A stretch of 64,000 bases of DNA from Deinococcus seoulensis (GCF_014648115.1 NZ_BMQM01000020.1:17848-81847), one strand, 5' to 3'. Positions 47,532-59,300 are shown, numbered from the stretch's first letter. Notes: generated by a model not told the origin, from the sequence alone. Made by a program: numbers and translations.

Positions 47532-49258
47532 GGTTCGCGGCGCTGCTGGCCGTCCTGACCGCGCTGGCCGGACTGGCCCTCGCGGCGTTCAGTGGGCTGC
47601 TGATCTCACGGGCGGCGCTGCGTCCGGAGGTGTTCCTGAGCCTGGGGCTGCTGGTCACGGCCGTCCGGGCGGCCGGGCTGGCCCGCGCCGGGACGCGGTA
47701 CGCCGAACGCCTGCGCGGGCACGACGCGGCGCTGCGCGGCTCGCAGCGGGCGCGCGGCGAGGTGTACGCGGGCGTGGCGGCGCTGGGCCGGGACGCCCTG
47801 AGCCTCGAACGCAGCGGGGACGTGCTGGCCCGCGCCGGAGCGGACGTGGACGCCCGGCAGTTCCTGGCGCTGCGGGTCACGCTGCCGCTGTGGGCCTTCG
47901 CGGGCGCGCTGCTGGCCCTGCTGATCTGGCTGGGCAGCCTGGACCCGCTGCTGGCCGCGCTGGGCACGGTACCGCTGCTGCTGGGCGCGCTGGCCGTCGT
48001 GGCGACCGGTCCGGCGCTGGCGCGGCTGGTCCGGCAGGAGCAGACCCTGACCCGCGAGCACGCGACCACGCTGCTGGACACGCTCAGCGCCTCGGCGGAC
48101 GGCGCGGCCCGCAGCGTCCAGCCTCGCCTGACCCGGCAGGCGCACGAGCTGACGCACCTGTCGGAACGCACCGCCGCCCTGGGCGCGCGCCTGACCCTGC
48201 TGCGCGAGGTGCTGGGCGGCGTGGCCGTCGCCGGGGTCCTGTGGCGCGGCGCGCACCTGGTCGGGCAGGGCGAGCTGCCGGGACCGCTGCTGGCGGCCGC
48301 CGCGCTGGCCGTCCTGGCCGCCGCCGAGCTGAGCGGGCCGCTGGCCGCCATGCCCGGCACCCGCGCCGCCGCCCGCGAGGCGCTGCGCCGGGCCGCGCAG
48401 TTGCGCGCCACCTCGCCCGCCGTGCAGGACCCGGCCGCGCCGCGCCCCCTGCCCACCCCGCAGGGGCCGGGCGGACCCGACCTGCACCTGCGGAACGTCA
48501 CGGTGCGCCGCGCCGGACGGACCGTGCTGCGCGGCGTGAACCTGCACGTTCCGGCCGGGTCGGCGCTGGGCCTGACCGGCGAGAGCGGCGGCGGCAAGAC
48601 CACCCTGGCACGCCTGCTGAGCCGCGACCTGGACCCGCAGGAAGGGCAGGTGCTGGTCGGCGGGGTGCCGCTGCCCGACCTGCGGGTGAGCGAGTGGCGG
48701 TCCCGGCTGGCGGTGCTGGAACAGGACGCCCCGCTGCTGGACGGCACCGTGCGCGAGAACCTGCTGCTGGGCGACCACCACGCGCCGGACGCGCGGCTGC
48801 GCGCGCTGCTGGACGACCTGGGCCTGGATCACCTGCCGCTGGACGCCTGGGTGGGTGACGGCGGGGCGCGCCTCAGCGGCGGCGAACGGGCCCGCGTGGC
48901 CCTGGCGCGCACGCTGCTGAGGCGCGCCCCGCTGCTGATCCTGGATGAACCCACCGCGCACCTCGACCCGGACACCGAGGCGCAGGTGGTGCAGGTCATC
49001 CGGCGGGAACGCCGCGGCCGGACGCTGCTGCTCATCACGCACCGGCCCGTGCCGCTGGCCCTGACCGACCGGGTCGCCGGGCTCTGGCAGGGCCAGCTGA
49101 CCTTCCACGGCGAGGAGCCGGGGCTGCACCTGCCCGGCATTCCGGTGCGGCCCCCACCTGAACCGCCGCCTCAGCCTTCGCCTCCCGCGCCGCCCGCCGT
49201 CCCGGCTGTCCTCACGCCCTCTCCCCTGCCGCGCCCCGTGAAGGAGCCCCACCCATGA
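47528..49258 (+). CDS. cydC: Cytochrome bd assembly ABC transporter, CydC
   Basis: The 576-residue partner of CydD starts at GTG 47528. It has a six-helix membrane domain and an ATPase with Walker [17 protein letters not shown], signature [15 protein letters not shown], Walker [15 protein letters not shown] and H-loop ITHRPV. The last 45 residues are Pro-rich and without a domain. Its TGA overlaps the cydA ATG as ATGA, so the assembly factors are translationally coupled to the oxidase they serve. Confidence 0.92.
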   Translation: MRFAALLAVLTALAGLALAAFSGLLISRAALRPEVFLSLGLLVTAVRAAGLARAGTRYAERLRGHDAALRGSQRARGEVYAGVAALGRDALSLERSGDVLARAGADVDARQFLALRVTLPLWAFAGALLALLIWLGSLDPLLAALGTVPLLLGALAVVATGPALARLVRQEQTLTREHATTLLDTLSASADGAARSVQPRLTRQAHELTHLSERTAALGARLTLLREVLGGVAVAGVLWRGAHLVGQGELPGPLLAAAALAVLAAAELSGPLAAMPGTRAAAREALRRAAQLRATSPAVQDPAAPRPLPTPQGPGGPDLHLRNVTVRRAGRTVLRGVNLHVPAGSALGLTGESGGGKTTLARLLSRDLDPQEGQVLVGGVPLPDLRVSEWRSRLAVLEQDAPLLDGTVRENLLLGDHHAPDARLRALLDDLGLDHLPLDAWVGDGGARLSGGERARVALARTLLRRAPLLILDEPTAHLDPDTEAQVVQVIRRERRGRTLLLITHRPVPLALTDRVAGLWQGQLTFHGEEPGLHLPGIPVRPPPEPPPQPSPPAPPAVPAVLTPSPLPRPVKEPHP

Positions 49259-50664
49259 ACGAGATCCTGGGCCTGTCCACGCTGGACCTCTCGCGCTTTC
49301 AGTTCGCGACGACCAGCATCTTCCATTACTTCTTCGTGCCGTTCACGGTCGGGTTCGCGCTGATCATCGCCATCCTCCAGACCATCGCGTTCCGGTCCCG
49401 CGATCCGAACATGGAGAACCTCACGCGCTTCTTCGGGCACCTGTTCTTCATCAATTTCGCGGTGGGTGTCGTGACGGGCATCGTGCAGGAGTTCCAGTTC
49501 GGCATGAACTGGCAGGGCTTCTCCACGTTCGTGGGGAACATCTTCGGCGTGCCGCTGGCGCTGGAGGTCCTGATGGCCTTCTTCCTGGAAAGCACCTTCC
49601 TGGGCCTGTGGTGGTTCGGCAAGGACCGCATTCCGGCGTGGGCGTCGCTGGCCAGCATCTGGATCGTCGCGCTGGGCACCAGCGTCAGCGCGTACTGGAT
49701 CATCATCGCGAACGCCTGGATGCAGCATCCGGTCGGGTACACCCTCAAGGACGGCAAGGCCGTCATGACCGACTTCTGGGCGATCATGACCAATCCCAAG
49801 GGCCTGGAGTGGTTCGCGCACATCTGGACCGGCAGTCTGACCGTCGCCGCGTTCTTCGTGCTGGCCGTCAGCGCCTACCACCTGCGCCGGCAGCGGCAGA
49901 CGCAGATGTTCACGGTATCGTTCCGGGTGGCGCTGATCGTGGCACTCGTCGGTTCGGCCGGCGTCGTGGCCGCCGGGCACGAGCAGGGCCAGAGTGCCGT
50001 GCGCGACCAGCCCATGAAGTACGCGGCGTTCAGCGCCCTGTGGGACACCCCAGAGGGCGGCAGCATGCCCGAGAGCCTGATCGCGCTGCCCAGCAACGCG
50101 CAGCGCGAGAACCGCTTCGAGGTGACCGTGCCGTACGTGGGGTCGCTGCTGGCCTTCAACAACCTGAGCGGCAAGGCGCAGGGCATCAACGACCTGCAAC
50201 GCCAGTACGAGGCGCAGTACGGCCCCGGCAATTACATTCCGAGCGTCTGGCCGGTCTACTGGGCGTTCCGGGTGATGGTGGGCCTGGGCGGCGTGATGCT
50301 GCTGGTCAGCCTGTACTACGCGTGGCGCTGGCGGACCGGGAAACTGGCCGATCCGGGGCGGCTGTACCCGCTGCTGCTGGTCATGCCGCTCGCGCCGCAC
50401 CTCGCGAACTTCAGCGGGTGGATCGCCACCGAGATGGGCCGCCAGCCGTGGATCGTGCAGGGCCTGCTGCGCACCACCGACGCCGTCAGCAGCCTCAACC
50501 CGCTGTGGGTGCTGCTGTCGCTGGCGGCCTTCTGGATCGTGTACCTGACCCTGATCGGCCTGGACCTGTTCCTGCTGACCCGCACCGCCCGCAGCGGCAT
50601 TCACACGCCGGACGTCGAGTCCCCGTCCCTGCCGTCACCCACCTACCTGCCCGGAGGACAGTAA
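49255..50664 (+). CDS. cydA: Cytochrome bd quinol oxidase subunit I
   Basis: The 469-residue membrane subunit has about nine helices. Heme ligands and conserved residues are visible: His24 in [10 protein letters not shown], the Glu residues in IVQEFQFG and [17 protein letters not shown], His in WFAHIWTGS and Met in [14 protein letters not shown]. The Q-loop is of the short kind, as in most non-enterobacterial enzymes. It reduces oxygen to water with quinol and has high oxygen affinity. A GAAGGAG lies 10 nt before the ATG, inside cydC. Confidence 0.97.
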   Translation: MNEILGLSTLDLSRFQFATTSIFHYFFVPFTVGFALIIAILQTIAFRSRDPNMENLTRFFGHLFFINFAVGVVTGIVQEFQFGMNWQGFSTFVGNIFGVPLALEVLMAFFLESTFLGLWWFGKDRIPAWASLASIWIVALGTSVSAYWIIIANAWMQHPVGYTLKDGKAVMTDFWAIMTNPKGLEWFAHIWTGSLTVAAFFVLAVSAYHLRRQRQTQMFTVSFRVALIVALVGSAGVVAAGHEQGQSAVRDQPMKYAAFSALWDTPEGGSMPESLIALPSNAQRENRFEVTVPYVGSLLAFNNLSGKAQGINDLQRQYEAQYGPGNYIPSVWPVYWAFRVMVGLGGVMLLVSLYYAWRWRTGKLADPGRLYPLLLVMPLAPHLANFSGWIATEMGRQPWIVQGLLRTTDAVSSLNPLWVLLSLAAFWIVYLTLIGLDLFLLTRTARSGIHTPDVESPSLPSPTYLPGGQ

Positions 50665-51804
<1,140 letters not shown>

Positions 51805-51838
51805 ACGCAGCCCGGGCCGGGAGCACCCGCCGGGCCGC

Positions 51839-54800
51839 TCAGCCGGTGGCGGTGAGTTCCACGATGAGCGGCGCGAAGAACGCGCGGGCCTCGGCGCTCA
51901 TGCCCGGATGCGCCAGGGCCTCGTGCAGCCGCACCTGCGCCTCGGCCCGCTGACCATGCCGGGCGAGGTAGGCGGCCTCGCCTCCCATCGCCTCGGCCTC
52001 CAGGGACGGCGCGTCGCACTGCCGGGCAATCTCGCGGGCCTGCCGGAACAGGGCCTGCGGGTCGCCCGGCAGGTCCCCGGCCAGTTGCGCGTGCCCCAGG
52101 TTCAGCAGGGCGTTCCCGATCTCCCAGCGCTGCGCCGAATCCTCCGCGCGGCGCAGCACCCGGCGGCTCAGGGCGGCGCAGCGGGCGTACTGGCCGGCCA
52201 GCAGTGCGTTCCAGGCGAGTCCGGTCAGGTTCAGGGTGACGCCGTTGTGGTGACGGACCTGCTCGTGCAGGTGCAGCGCCTGCGTGAACAGCGTCTCGGC
52301 GCGGTCCAGTTCGCGCGCCTCGGAGGCGATCAGGGCCGAGGTGTTCAGCGTGTCGGCCAGCAGCAGCGGCAGTGACAGCGGCGCAGCCAGCGTCCGGGCC
52401 TGCCCGGCGTGCGCGGCGGCCGTGTCCAGGTCACCCAGGAACACGCTGCTGCGGGCCACGCCGTCCAGGGCCAGCACCAGCAGTTCGGGGGGGTGCCCGG
52501 CAGTCTGCGCCTGAAGCCGCTGGAACATCTGACGGCTGCGGACGTACTGACTGCGGCGGTGCAGGATGCGGGCGCGGATCAGTCCGGCCCGCAGCGCGAC
52601 CTCGGGCCGGTCGTCCGCGCGGGCCTGCCGCTGCGCCCGGTCGGCGTGCGACTCGGCCTCGGCGTGCGCGCCCAGGTGTTGCTGCACGCCGGCCAGCGCC
52701 GCGTGCAGCTCGGCCCGTACGCTCCCGACCGACAGTTCCAGCACGCGGCTGAGCTCGTCGCGCGCGTCGTGCAGTTGCCCGCGCGCCGTGCGGTACGGCG
52801 TGACCGTGACCAGCAGCCGGGCCAGTCCGGCCGGATCGGCCCGGCCGGAACCCAGCAGACCGCCCAGCAGGGGCCGCAGTTCCGGCCAGGTGCCGTCCAG
52901 CTGCGCGAACCACGCTGCGCTGCCCGGCAGGGCGTCGCCTGCCAGCGCGGCCGCGTACGACAGGGCACTGGCCGTCAGTTCACGGTGACGGCCGGGAGCG
53001 CGGCGCACCGCCCGCTGCGCGTGGGTCTGAAACCCGGCGCTCAGGGCGTACAGGCCCGCTCCGGCGGGCAGCAGGACATGCTGATCGACCAGGGCGCGCA
53101 GCATGAACGGCGAGGCGCCCGTCAACTGCCGGGCCAGATTCATGCTGAACGGCGCGCCGCACCCCGCCAGTCCGGTCAGGACCCGGCGTTCGTATGTCCC
53201 GAACTGCGCCCAGCGGTGCCCGGCCTGCGCCGACTGCCGCAGCAGGTACGCCGATCCGGCCTGCCAGCCCAGCGTGCGCAGCGTGGACTGCGCCACCGCC
53301 AGTTGCTCCGGTTCGCCCTGCACCCACTCGCACAGGGCGTCCAGCGGGAGGAGTTCTGGAGGTGAGGCGTCCAGCTGCGGGGCCTCCGGGCCGGGGGCCG
53401 CGTCCGGGTGTTGTGCGGTGAGTTCCAGCGCGGCCCGCACCTGCCCGTCGGTCAGTGGTGGCAGGGGCAGGCAGCGTTCCTGGGGGATGTCCAGCGCGGC
53501 GTCAGCGGTCAGGATCAGGCGGCTCAGGGGGGCCATGGCGCTCAGGCGGGCCAGTCGTTGCGCGCCCAGCAGTTCCGGGGTCACGTCGTCGATCAGCAGC
53601 AGGGTGGGGCGGCGGGCCAGCAGGCGGCCCACCACCTGCTCGTCGGCGCTGGGGGCGGCCTCACCGGACAGCGCCTCGCCCAGCCGGGCCATGGCCGCCT
53701 CCGGGCTGTGCGCGCCCTGCAGGGACAGGGTGGTCACGCCACCCGCGAGGTGTCCCTGCAACTCCATCAGCAGTTGCCGGGCCAGCCGGGTACGGCCCCG
53801 TCCGGGCGGCCCGGTCAGCGTGAGGATCGGCCAGGAGTGCAGCGCACGTTCAGCCTCACGCATGGTCTGCTGCCGCCCGATCATGGGAGGCAGGCTGGGC
53901 AGGTACGGCCGGGGCAGCAGCGCCGCCACCGAGCGCGGGCCGTCCTCCTGCGCCAGCAGTTCTGCCGGGCCGAGCAGCCGCAACCGCGCCTCCAGCAGCA
54001 GCGCCTCTAGCCAGCGTTGCAGGTCGCGCGGGCAGCCCTGGGACTGCTGGGCCAGCCACGCCAGCACACCCTCGGGCAGCGGTTCGGGCGAGAGGTTGGC
54101 CGCCACGGCTTTCAGTGTCTCGGCGTTCAGTGGGGGCAGGGTGAGGGTCTCGGCGATCTGCACGTTTCCGGCGTCCTCGTTGAAACCGGTGATGACGGTG
54201 CGCGCGCAGCTCTGCAGGGACCGCATCTGCTCGCTGGTGGCCGGATCGAAGTATTCCGGCCGGTCCAGGATCAGCAGCAGCGGCCGCGCGCGGTCCTGCG
54301 CCAGCGCGGCGGCCAGTTCTGCCGGCGCGGCGTCGGTGGGCGAGCCGTCCAGCGCGGCGGTGGACCACGCGCCCAGTTCGCGCTGCACACTGGCGGGCGA
54401 TCCGGTCACGCTCAGGGTGCGGTAGCCCAGGTGCCGGGCAACCACGTCGGCGTGGTTCAGAAAGCGCGTCAGGCCGCAGCCTGTGCGCGCGTGAACCCGC
54501 AGCTGACCGCCCTTCACGAAGGCGCCGCGCAGGAAGGCGGTCACGGTCTGCAGTTCGTTGTCGCGGTCCAGCAGTCGGTGATCCTGCAACGCGAAGGGAT
54601 GCTGGATGTCGGTGGTAACCAGTTGCGCGCGGCCCAGTCGCTTGGCGCTGTACAGCCGCGCGTCGGCCCGGTCACGCAGACTACCCGAGGTCTGCACGCC
54701 CGGCTCGCCCAGCGCCGCCAGCCCCATGCTCAGCCGCAGGCTGCGCGGGCGGCTGCGCAGCGCCTCAAGCAGGTCCAGTGCCCAGCGCGCCATGGCGTCC

Positions 54801-55075
54801 ACACCCGCGCCACTCAGGACCGCGAACTCGTCGCCGCCCAGTCGGTAGGCTTCCCAGTCGGGCGGCAGGTAGGCGCGCAGGGTCAATCCCACGGCCCGCA
54901 GCGCCTCATCACCCGCCGCGTGCCCGAAGGTGTCGTTCAGGGTCTTGAGGTGGTCGAGGTCGCACAGCAGCAGCGTGCAGCGGCCGGACGCGACTTGCAT
55001 GTTCAGGTCCCGCTGAAACTGGGCCCTCAGGTGCAGACTGGTCAGCTCGTCACGCAACGACTGGGTGTGGGTCAC
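51839..55075 (-). CDS. GGDEF-STAND-like ATPase-TPR fusion protein
   Basis: The 1078-residue protein begins with a complete GGDEF domain (residues 5-165: RDELTSLHLRAQF, LLCDLDHLKTLNDTFGHAAGD, YRLGGDEFAVLSG). Two ATPase-like modules follow. In the first the P-loop position reads ARTGCGLTRF, and in the second GPPGRGRTRLARQL; both lack the canonical lysine. A helical region from about residue 640 to the end is rich in TPR-like Ala/Leu repeats. The layout resembles MalT/LuxR-type STAND regulators, but with a cyclase at the front and no DNA-binding domain. It may be a c-di-GMP synthase controlled by a protein-binding scaffold. The GTG at 55075 lies 7 nt after TATGCT; an ATG at 55087 overlaps that box and is less likely. 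Confidence 0.8.
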   Translation of the reverse strand: MTHTQSLRDELTSLHLRAQFQRDLNMQVASGRCTLLLCDLDHLKTLNDTFGHAAGDEALRAVGLTLRAYLPPDWEAYRLGGDEFAVLSGAGVDAMARWALDLLEALRSRPRSLRLSMGLAALGEPGVQTSGSLRDRADARLYSAKRLGRAQLVTTDIQHPFALQDHRLLDRDNELQTVTAFLRGAFVKGGQLRVHARTGCGLTRFLNHADVVARHLGYRTLSVTGSPASVQRELGAWSTAALDGSPTDAAPAELAAALAQDRARPLLLILDRPEYFDPATSEQMRSLQSCARTVITGFNEDAGNVQIAETLTLPPLNAETLKAVAANLSPEPLPEGVLAWLAQQSQGCPRDLQRWLEALLLEARLRLLGPAELLAQEDGPRSVAALLPRPYLPSLPPMIGRQQTMREAERALHSWPILTLTGPPGRGRTRLARQLLMELQGHLAGGVTTLSLQGAHSPEAAMARLGEALSGEAAPSADEQVVGRLLARRPTLLLIDDVTPELLGAQRLARLSAMAPLSRLILTADAALDIPQERCLPLPPLTDGQVRAALELTAQHPDAAPGPEAPQLDASPPELLPLDALCEWVQGEPEQLAVAQSTLRTLGWQAGSAYLLRQSAQAGHRWAQFGTYERRVLTGLAGCGAPFSMNLARQLTGASPFMLRALVDQHVLLPAGAGLYALSAGFQTHAQRAVRRAPGRHRELTASALSYAAALAGDALPGSAAWFAQLDGTWPELRPLLGGLLGSGRADPAGLARLLVTVTPYRTARGQLHDARDELSRVLELSVGSVRAELHAALAGVQQHLGAHAEAESHADRAQRQARADDRPEVALRAGLIRARILHRRSQYVRSRQMFQRLQAQTAGHPPELLVLALDGVARSSVFLGDLDTAAAHAGQARTLAAPLSLPLLLADTLNTSALIASEARELDRAETLFTQALHLHEQVRHHNGVTLNLTGLAWNALLAGQYARCAALSRRVLRRAEDSAQRWEIGNALLNLGHAQLAGDLPGDPQALFRQAREIARQCDAPSLEAEAMGGEAAYLARHGQRAEAQVRLHEALAHPGMSAEARAFFAPLIVELTATG

Positions 55076-55082
55076 GCTCAGT

Positions 55083-55088
55083 AGCATA
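55083..55088 (-). promoter_or_regulatory. Putative leaderless -10 box
   Basis: TATGCT on the minus strand is 7 nt from the GTG at 55075. This box is what makes the GTG preferable to the overlapping ATG at 55087. Confidence 0.45.
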
Positions 55089-55164
55089 CCGGTCAGAGTG
55101 GTTGCGTCCACACCAGATCGCCACACCCGCCACACCCGTTGCCGGGCAGACCGGACGCGCCCGC

Positions 55165-55196
55165 CGCCCTTGCTCGTCACGTGACGAGCAAGGGCG
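55165..55196. promoter_or_regulatory. Perfect 32-bp palindrome (operator or centromere-like site 1)
   Basis: Each half reads CGCCCTTGCTCGTCAC from the outside in, with no mismatch across 32 bp. The inner 20 bp recur at 55298-55317 with one change. The palindrome sits in the 355-bp gap (55076-55430) between divergent genes. Apart from the palindromes and start-proximal -10 boxes I see nothing else in the gap. Confidence 0.85.
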
Positions 55197-55297
55197 CGGC
55201 AGATCAGGGCCACAGCAGCCACGCGGCACGCCCAGGAACCCATACAGGCACCGGGACGGCAGCCGTGGCTTCAGCACTCGCCATCCCCCCGCCGACG

Positions 55298-55317
55298 TGC
55301 TCGTCATGTGACGAGCA
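55298..55317. promoter_or_regulatory. Second 20-bp palindrome (site 2)
   Basis: TGCTCGTCA-TG-TGACGAGCA has 9-bp perfect arms and differs from the core of site 1 by one central base. The centres of the two sites are 127 bp apart, close to twelve helical turns. Confidence 0.8.
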
Positions 55318-55418
55318 GAGCGGCAGGCTTCGGCCGCTCATGGCCCGGTGGGCGGCCACCACAGGACAGTCGGCCCTGAACGGCCACCGGGCACCCGGTA
55401 TGAACGGCGCGCAGGGCC

Positions 55419-55424
55419 TAGCAT
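55419..55424 (+). promoter_or_regulatory. Putative leaderless -10 box
   Basis: TAGCAT lies 6 nt before the ATG at 55431. Confidence 0.5.
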
Positions 55425-55430
55425 GCGGGC

Positions 55431-56132
55431 ATGATCGTCGCCTTCGTCAATCCCCGCTCGACCCTGCTGCATGCGGAGGCAGGCAGCGAGACCGACCGCC
55501 GCTCGACCGGCCTGAACACCCTGCTGCGACAGGCGGAGCTGATTCCGGTCACGGACCTGGACGAGGAGGGGCTGCTGGCCGTCCCGGCGGCCTTCACGTC
55601 GTGGCAGGTGCTGCTGCGCGGCGCGGTGGTCATCGGCCCGGACGGACTGGAGGACGAGGGCTGGCGGCGCCTGAGCCTCGAAGCGCAGCGCCGCTCCGAG
55701 CAGGCCGTCACGCTGGCCCATCAGGCGGCCCGGCACGTCGATCAACTGGGACAGCTGGGGATGGACGTCACGCTGGTCAGTCGCAGCGGCGCCCCCCTGA
55801 TGGTGCGGATCAGCCACCCGCACGGGCTGGAACTGGCGCTGCGTCAGGCGGCAACGGCCCTGCACGAGTGGCTGGCCGACGGCCCGCTGAGCAGCGCGCT
55901 GACCCTGGAAGTCACGCCCGACACGGTCACGGTCCTGCCGCGTGACATCCGGGTCGAGGGCGCCGTGAACTACGTGCTGGGCCAGCTGAGCGGCGTCACC
56001 CTGACCGTGGGGGTCAGCGCCGAACACTCCGACCGCGCCTTCATGGCCCTGTGCGACTACGCCCTGCTGCCCGGCGACAGCCAGCTGCTGGAACAGACCA
56101 CCCAGGCAGACGAGCCGGACGACCTGGACTGA
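55431..56132 (+). CDS. Hypothetical protein, possibly a degenerate HAD-phosphatase-like protein
   Basis: The 233-residue protein has no certain family. Its layout resembles small HAD phosphatases of the sucrose-phosphatase group. The N-terminal strand IVAFVNPRSTLLHA sits where DxDxT would be, LIPVTDLDEEGLLAV is followed by RGAVVIGPDGLEDEGWRRL as in the HAD cap, and PDTVTVLPRDIRVEGAVNYVL resembles the late motif region. Both catalytic Asp residues of motif I would then be replaced (NPRST), so it would be an inactive binding protein. The start is supported by TAGCAT 6 nt upstream. It is divergent from the GGDEF-ATPase gene, with a pair of strong palindromes between them. Confidence 0.55.
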   Translation: MIVAFVNPRSTLLHAEAGSETDRRSTGLNTLLRQAELIPVTDLDEEGLLAVPAAFTSWQVLLRGAVVIGPDGLEDEGWRRLSLEAQRRSEQAVTLAHQAARHVDQLGQLGMDVTLVSRSGAPLMVRISHPHGLELALRQAATALHEWLADGPLSSALTLEVTPDTVTVLPRDIRVEGAVNYVLGQLSGVTLTVGVSAEHSDRAFMALCDYALLPGDSQLLEQTTQADEPDDLD

Positions 56133-56139
56133 AGCGCCC

Positions 56140-56207
56140 CCGGGACGTGGAGCTGGCAATTCGGAATGTCACCGGACTGCCCGTGAAACAGACGGCAGGC
56201 CGCATGA
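56140..56207 (+). repeat. Dispersed hairpin repeat, copy E (right half, degenerate)
   Basis: CGGGACGTGGAGCTGGCAA matches the middle of copies D and F, and GTGAAACAGACGGCAGGCCG with CATGA corresponds to their right end. The left half is missing. Confidence 0.65.
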
Positions 56208-56304
56208 CCCACCGCCCATCTGAACCCATCTGAATAGGGGCAGGTCGGCACCCGTGACGTTGGAACCTGAAGGAACTGTTCCACACCGGACGCACCGGGG
56301 CCGT

Positions 56305-56310
56305 TAGACT
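56305..56310 (+). promoter_or_regulatory. Putative leaderless -10 box
   Basis: TAGACT lies 7 nt before an ATG at 56318 that opens an 18-codon frame. Confidence 0.5.
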
Positions 56311-56317
56311 GTGAGGC

Positions 56318-56374
56318 ATGTTGCACGGATTCCCCAGCAGGTACGCGGCCCCTGCACAGGGAGTCGCCCCCTGA
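56318..56374 (+). CDS. Possible 18-codon leaderless leader peptide
   Basis: The ATG placed 7 nt after TAGACT starts MLHGFPSRYAAPAQGVAP. Its TGA (56372-56374) overlaps a CTG (56371-56373) that is in frame with the large signalling gene and has GGGAG 7 nt upstream. The arrangement suggests translational coupling. Similar logic appears at 5056-5082. Confidence 0.35.
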   Translation: MLHGFPSRYAAPAQGVAP

Positions 56375-59300
56375 GCACCCCGCAGCCCCCGCAGAAACGT
56401 GACCCGGAGTGCGGGCCGGACACGGCCGCGCGTGACGGACAGAACGGACGGGCACGCCTCGCGGTCGACCGGGACGGAATCATCCGGTACGCCGAGCCGG
56501 ACGCGCAGCAGATTCTGGCCGTGACCGTCAGTGCCGGAGGCGACCTGCGCACCCTGATGCCCGGCTGGCAGCCGTGGCTGGACGCGGCAGACGCCCTGCT
56601 GTCAGCACAGGTGACCGACATTCCGGAACTGCTGTTGCCGGGGCAGGGCAGCGTGCGGATTGAACGGCTGCCGCCCCCCGTCCCGTCCAGCCTCACCGGA
56701 ACCGCGCCGGACGACGGGGAGAGCCTGCTGTGGTTCACGGTCGGTCACGCCGGACTGTCGCGTCTGCCCGCGCGCCTGCCGGACCTGCTGCTGCGGATGT
56801 ACGCCGCGCCCGACCTGGACAGCGTGCTGGAAACCGTGTTCTCGACCCTGCATGAGGACGTGTACGGCATCCTGGTGTCCCTGCACGACCCGCAGGACGA
56901 CACGCTGGTCCTGCGCTACCGCGTGCACTTCGATCCCGTCACCCTGATCCCGTACGCCCGGGTGCCGGTCACGGCCGACCTGCCGGCCGCCGAGGTGTTC
57001 CGCACCGGGCAGGTCATGACCCTGACCCGCGAGGAGTGCCGGCGGTACCCGGCGCTGCAACTCGCGCCGCTCACGCAGCGGATCGTGATGCTGCCGCTGC
57101 ACACCGCCACGCGCCGGATCGGCGTGATGATGCTCAGCCTGCTGCACGCGCGGGTGCTGGACCCGGCGGTCATCACGCACCTGCAACTGCTCGCGCAGCA
57201 CTGCGCGGCCGCCGCCGAACGTGCCCAGCTGTTCAGTGACGTGCAGCGCGCCGAGCAACGCTACCGCACGCTGATCGAGTCCAGCCACTCGCTCGTGTGG
57301 GAAACCGACGCGGACTTTCAGGTGAACACGCGCCTGCCCAACTGGGAGGCGTTCTCGGGGCAGACCTTCGAACAGTACCAGGGCATGGGGTACCTGCAGG
57401 CCCTCCCGCCAGTCTCCCGCGAGCATTACCTGAGGATGTGTGAGCAGGCCAACCGGGACCGCAAGCCGCTGAAGTTCGAACTGATGGCGCGCAACGCAGC
57501 GGGGGAGACCGTGCAGTGCCTGGTGCAGACCGCGCCCATCCTGAACAGCGACGGCAGCGTTCAGAGCTGGGTGGGCACCATGAACGACGTGACCGAGGAG
57601 CGGCGCCTGGCCCGGCGTCAGTCGATCACGCAGCAGGTGCTGCAGCAACTGGGGCAGACCTCGCAACCCTCCCACACGTACGGGGTGGTGCTGCGGGCCG
57701 CCATGACCGCCACCGAGGGCCTCGGCGGTCTGCTGATCGCCCGCTACGACGACGAGGCGGCCGCCGTGGTCAGCCGCGCCCGGTGGCCTGCCGGGACCCA
57801 GCCGGACCTGGACGCGCCGCTGCTCTCGCATCTCGACGACCACCGCTGGGAGCAGCTGATCCAGCAGACGGGACCCGTCTGGCTGAGCGGCGCGCCCCGC
57901 CCGGCAGAGCCCCTGTCGCTGCCGCACGTGCTGCTGGTACCGCTGAAGGGCGACGGACGGTTCCGGGCGGTCCTGGCACTCCGCCAGACGGACCGTGACC
58001 TGAACCCCGACCAGCTCGACCACCTGCGCTGGATTCAGCCGCACCTGGGTCAGGCGACGCAACGGGCGCTGCTGCTTCAGGCCCTGCAACGCCGCGAGGA
58101 GCAGAGCCGCGCCATCCTCGAAGCGGTGGATGAGGCGCTGGTCCTGTGCCTGCCGGACGGCACGCCCCTGCAGGCCAACCGCACCACCCTCGACTCTGTC
58201 GGGCTGACCAGTCTGGCCGGACTGCCCTCTCTGACCGATCCGGTCTGGGCGCTGCGGACCATGACCGGCGACCTGCTGGACGTCAGCCAGTACCCGATCT
58301 CGCTGGCCGCGCAGACCGGCCAGGCCGTCCGGAACGTGCAGGCCACGTTCCATACCGCACACGGCGAACAGCGCGCCGTGGTCATGAACGCCGTACCGTG
58401 GTCCGAGAACGACGACCTGCGCGGCGTGATCGTCACCACCCGCGACATCACGGAATCCCACCAGTTGCGGCTGGCCCTGGAACAGCAGGCCACCCAGGAC
58501 GAACTGACCGGCCTCCTCAACCGGCGGGGATTCAATCAGGCGCTGCGCGAGGTGGCCCACGCCGCTCAGGGCGGCTGCGTCATGCTGCTCGACATCGACC
58601 GGTTCAAGCACGTGAACGACACGCACGGACACCACACCGGCGACGCGCTGCTTCAGGTGACGGCCGAACGCCTGCGCGCCCTGATCCCCGCGCCGCACGT
58701 GGTCACGCGGCTGGCAGGCGACGAATTCGGGGTGGTTCTGACCGGCCACACCGACCCGCAGGCGCGGGCACTGGCCGACGCCCTGCTGATCTCCCTGCAA
58801 CGGCCCGTGACCGTGCACGGCATACGCCTGTACCCACGCATCTCGCTGGGCCTGAGCGTGCACGCGCAGGGCAGCGGCAGCGACAGCGAGTGGTTCAAGG
58901 AAGTCGACCTGGCCCTGCACGAGGCCAAACGGCAGGGCCGCGCCCGCTGGTGCGCGTACACGCCGGACCTCGCGCAGCGGCACGCCCGGCTGGCCGCCAT
59001 CGAGGACCGCCTGCGGGTCGCCCTGAACGCCCACGCGCTGGACGTGCACTACCAGCCGGTCTCGCATGCGGAGCAGACCTGCTGGCAGCGCTTCGAGGCG
59101 CTGGCCCGCTGGAACGACCCGGAACTGGGCTTCGTGTCCCCCGCCGAGTTCATTCCGGTGGCCGAAGCGTCCGGCCTGATCGGTGACCTGGGCCGCCAGA
59201 TCATGCGCCGCGCGCTGCGGCAGGCAGCCCAGTGGAGCCGCCAGACCCGGCAGCGCGTGACCGTGCACGTGAACGTCAGCGCCGGTCAGTTGCAGGGCGG

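Noticed and set aside
55141..55200. The 32-bp palindrome considered as a rho-independent terminator
   Set aside because: The flanking genes are divergent, so no transcript ends here, and no T-run follows either arm.
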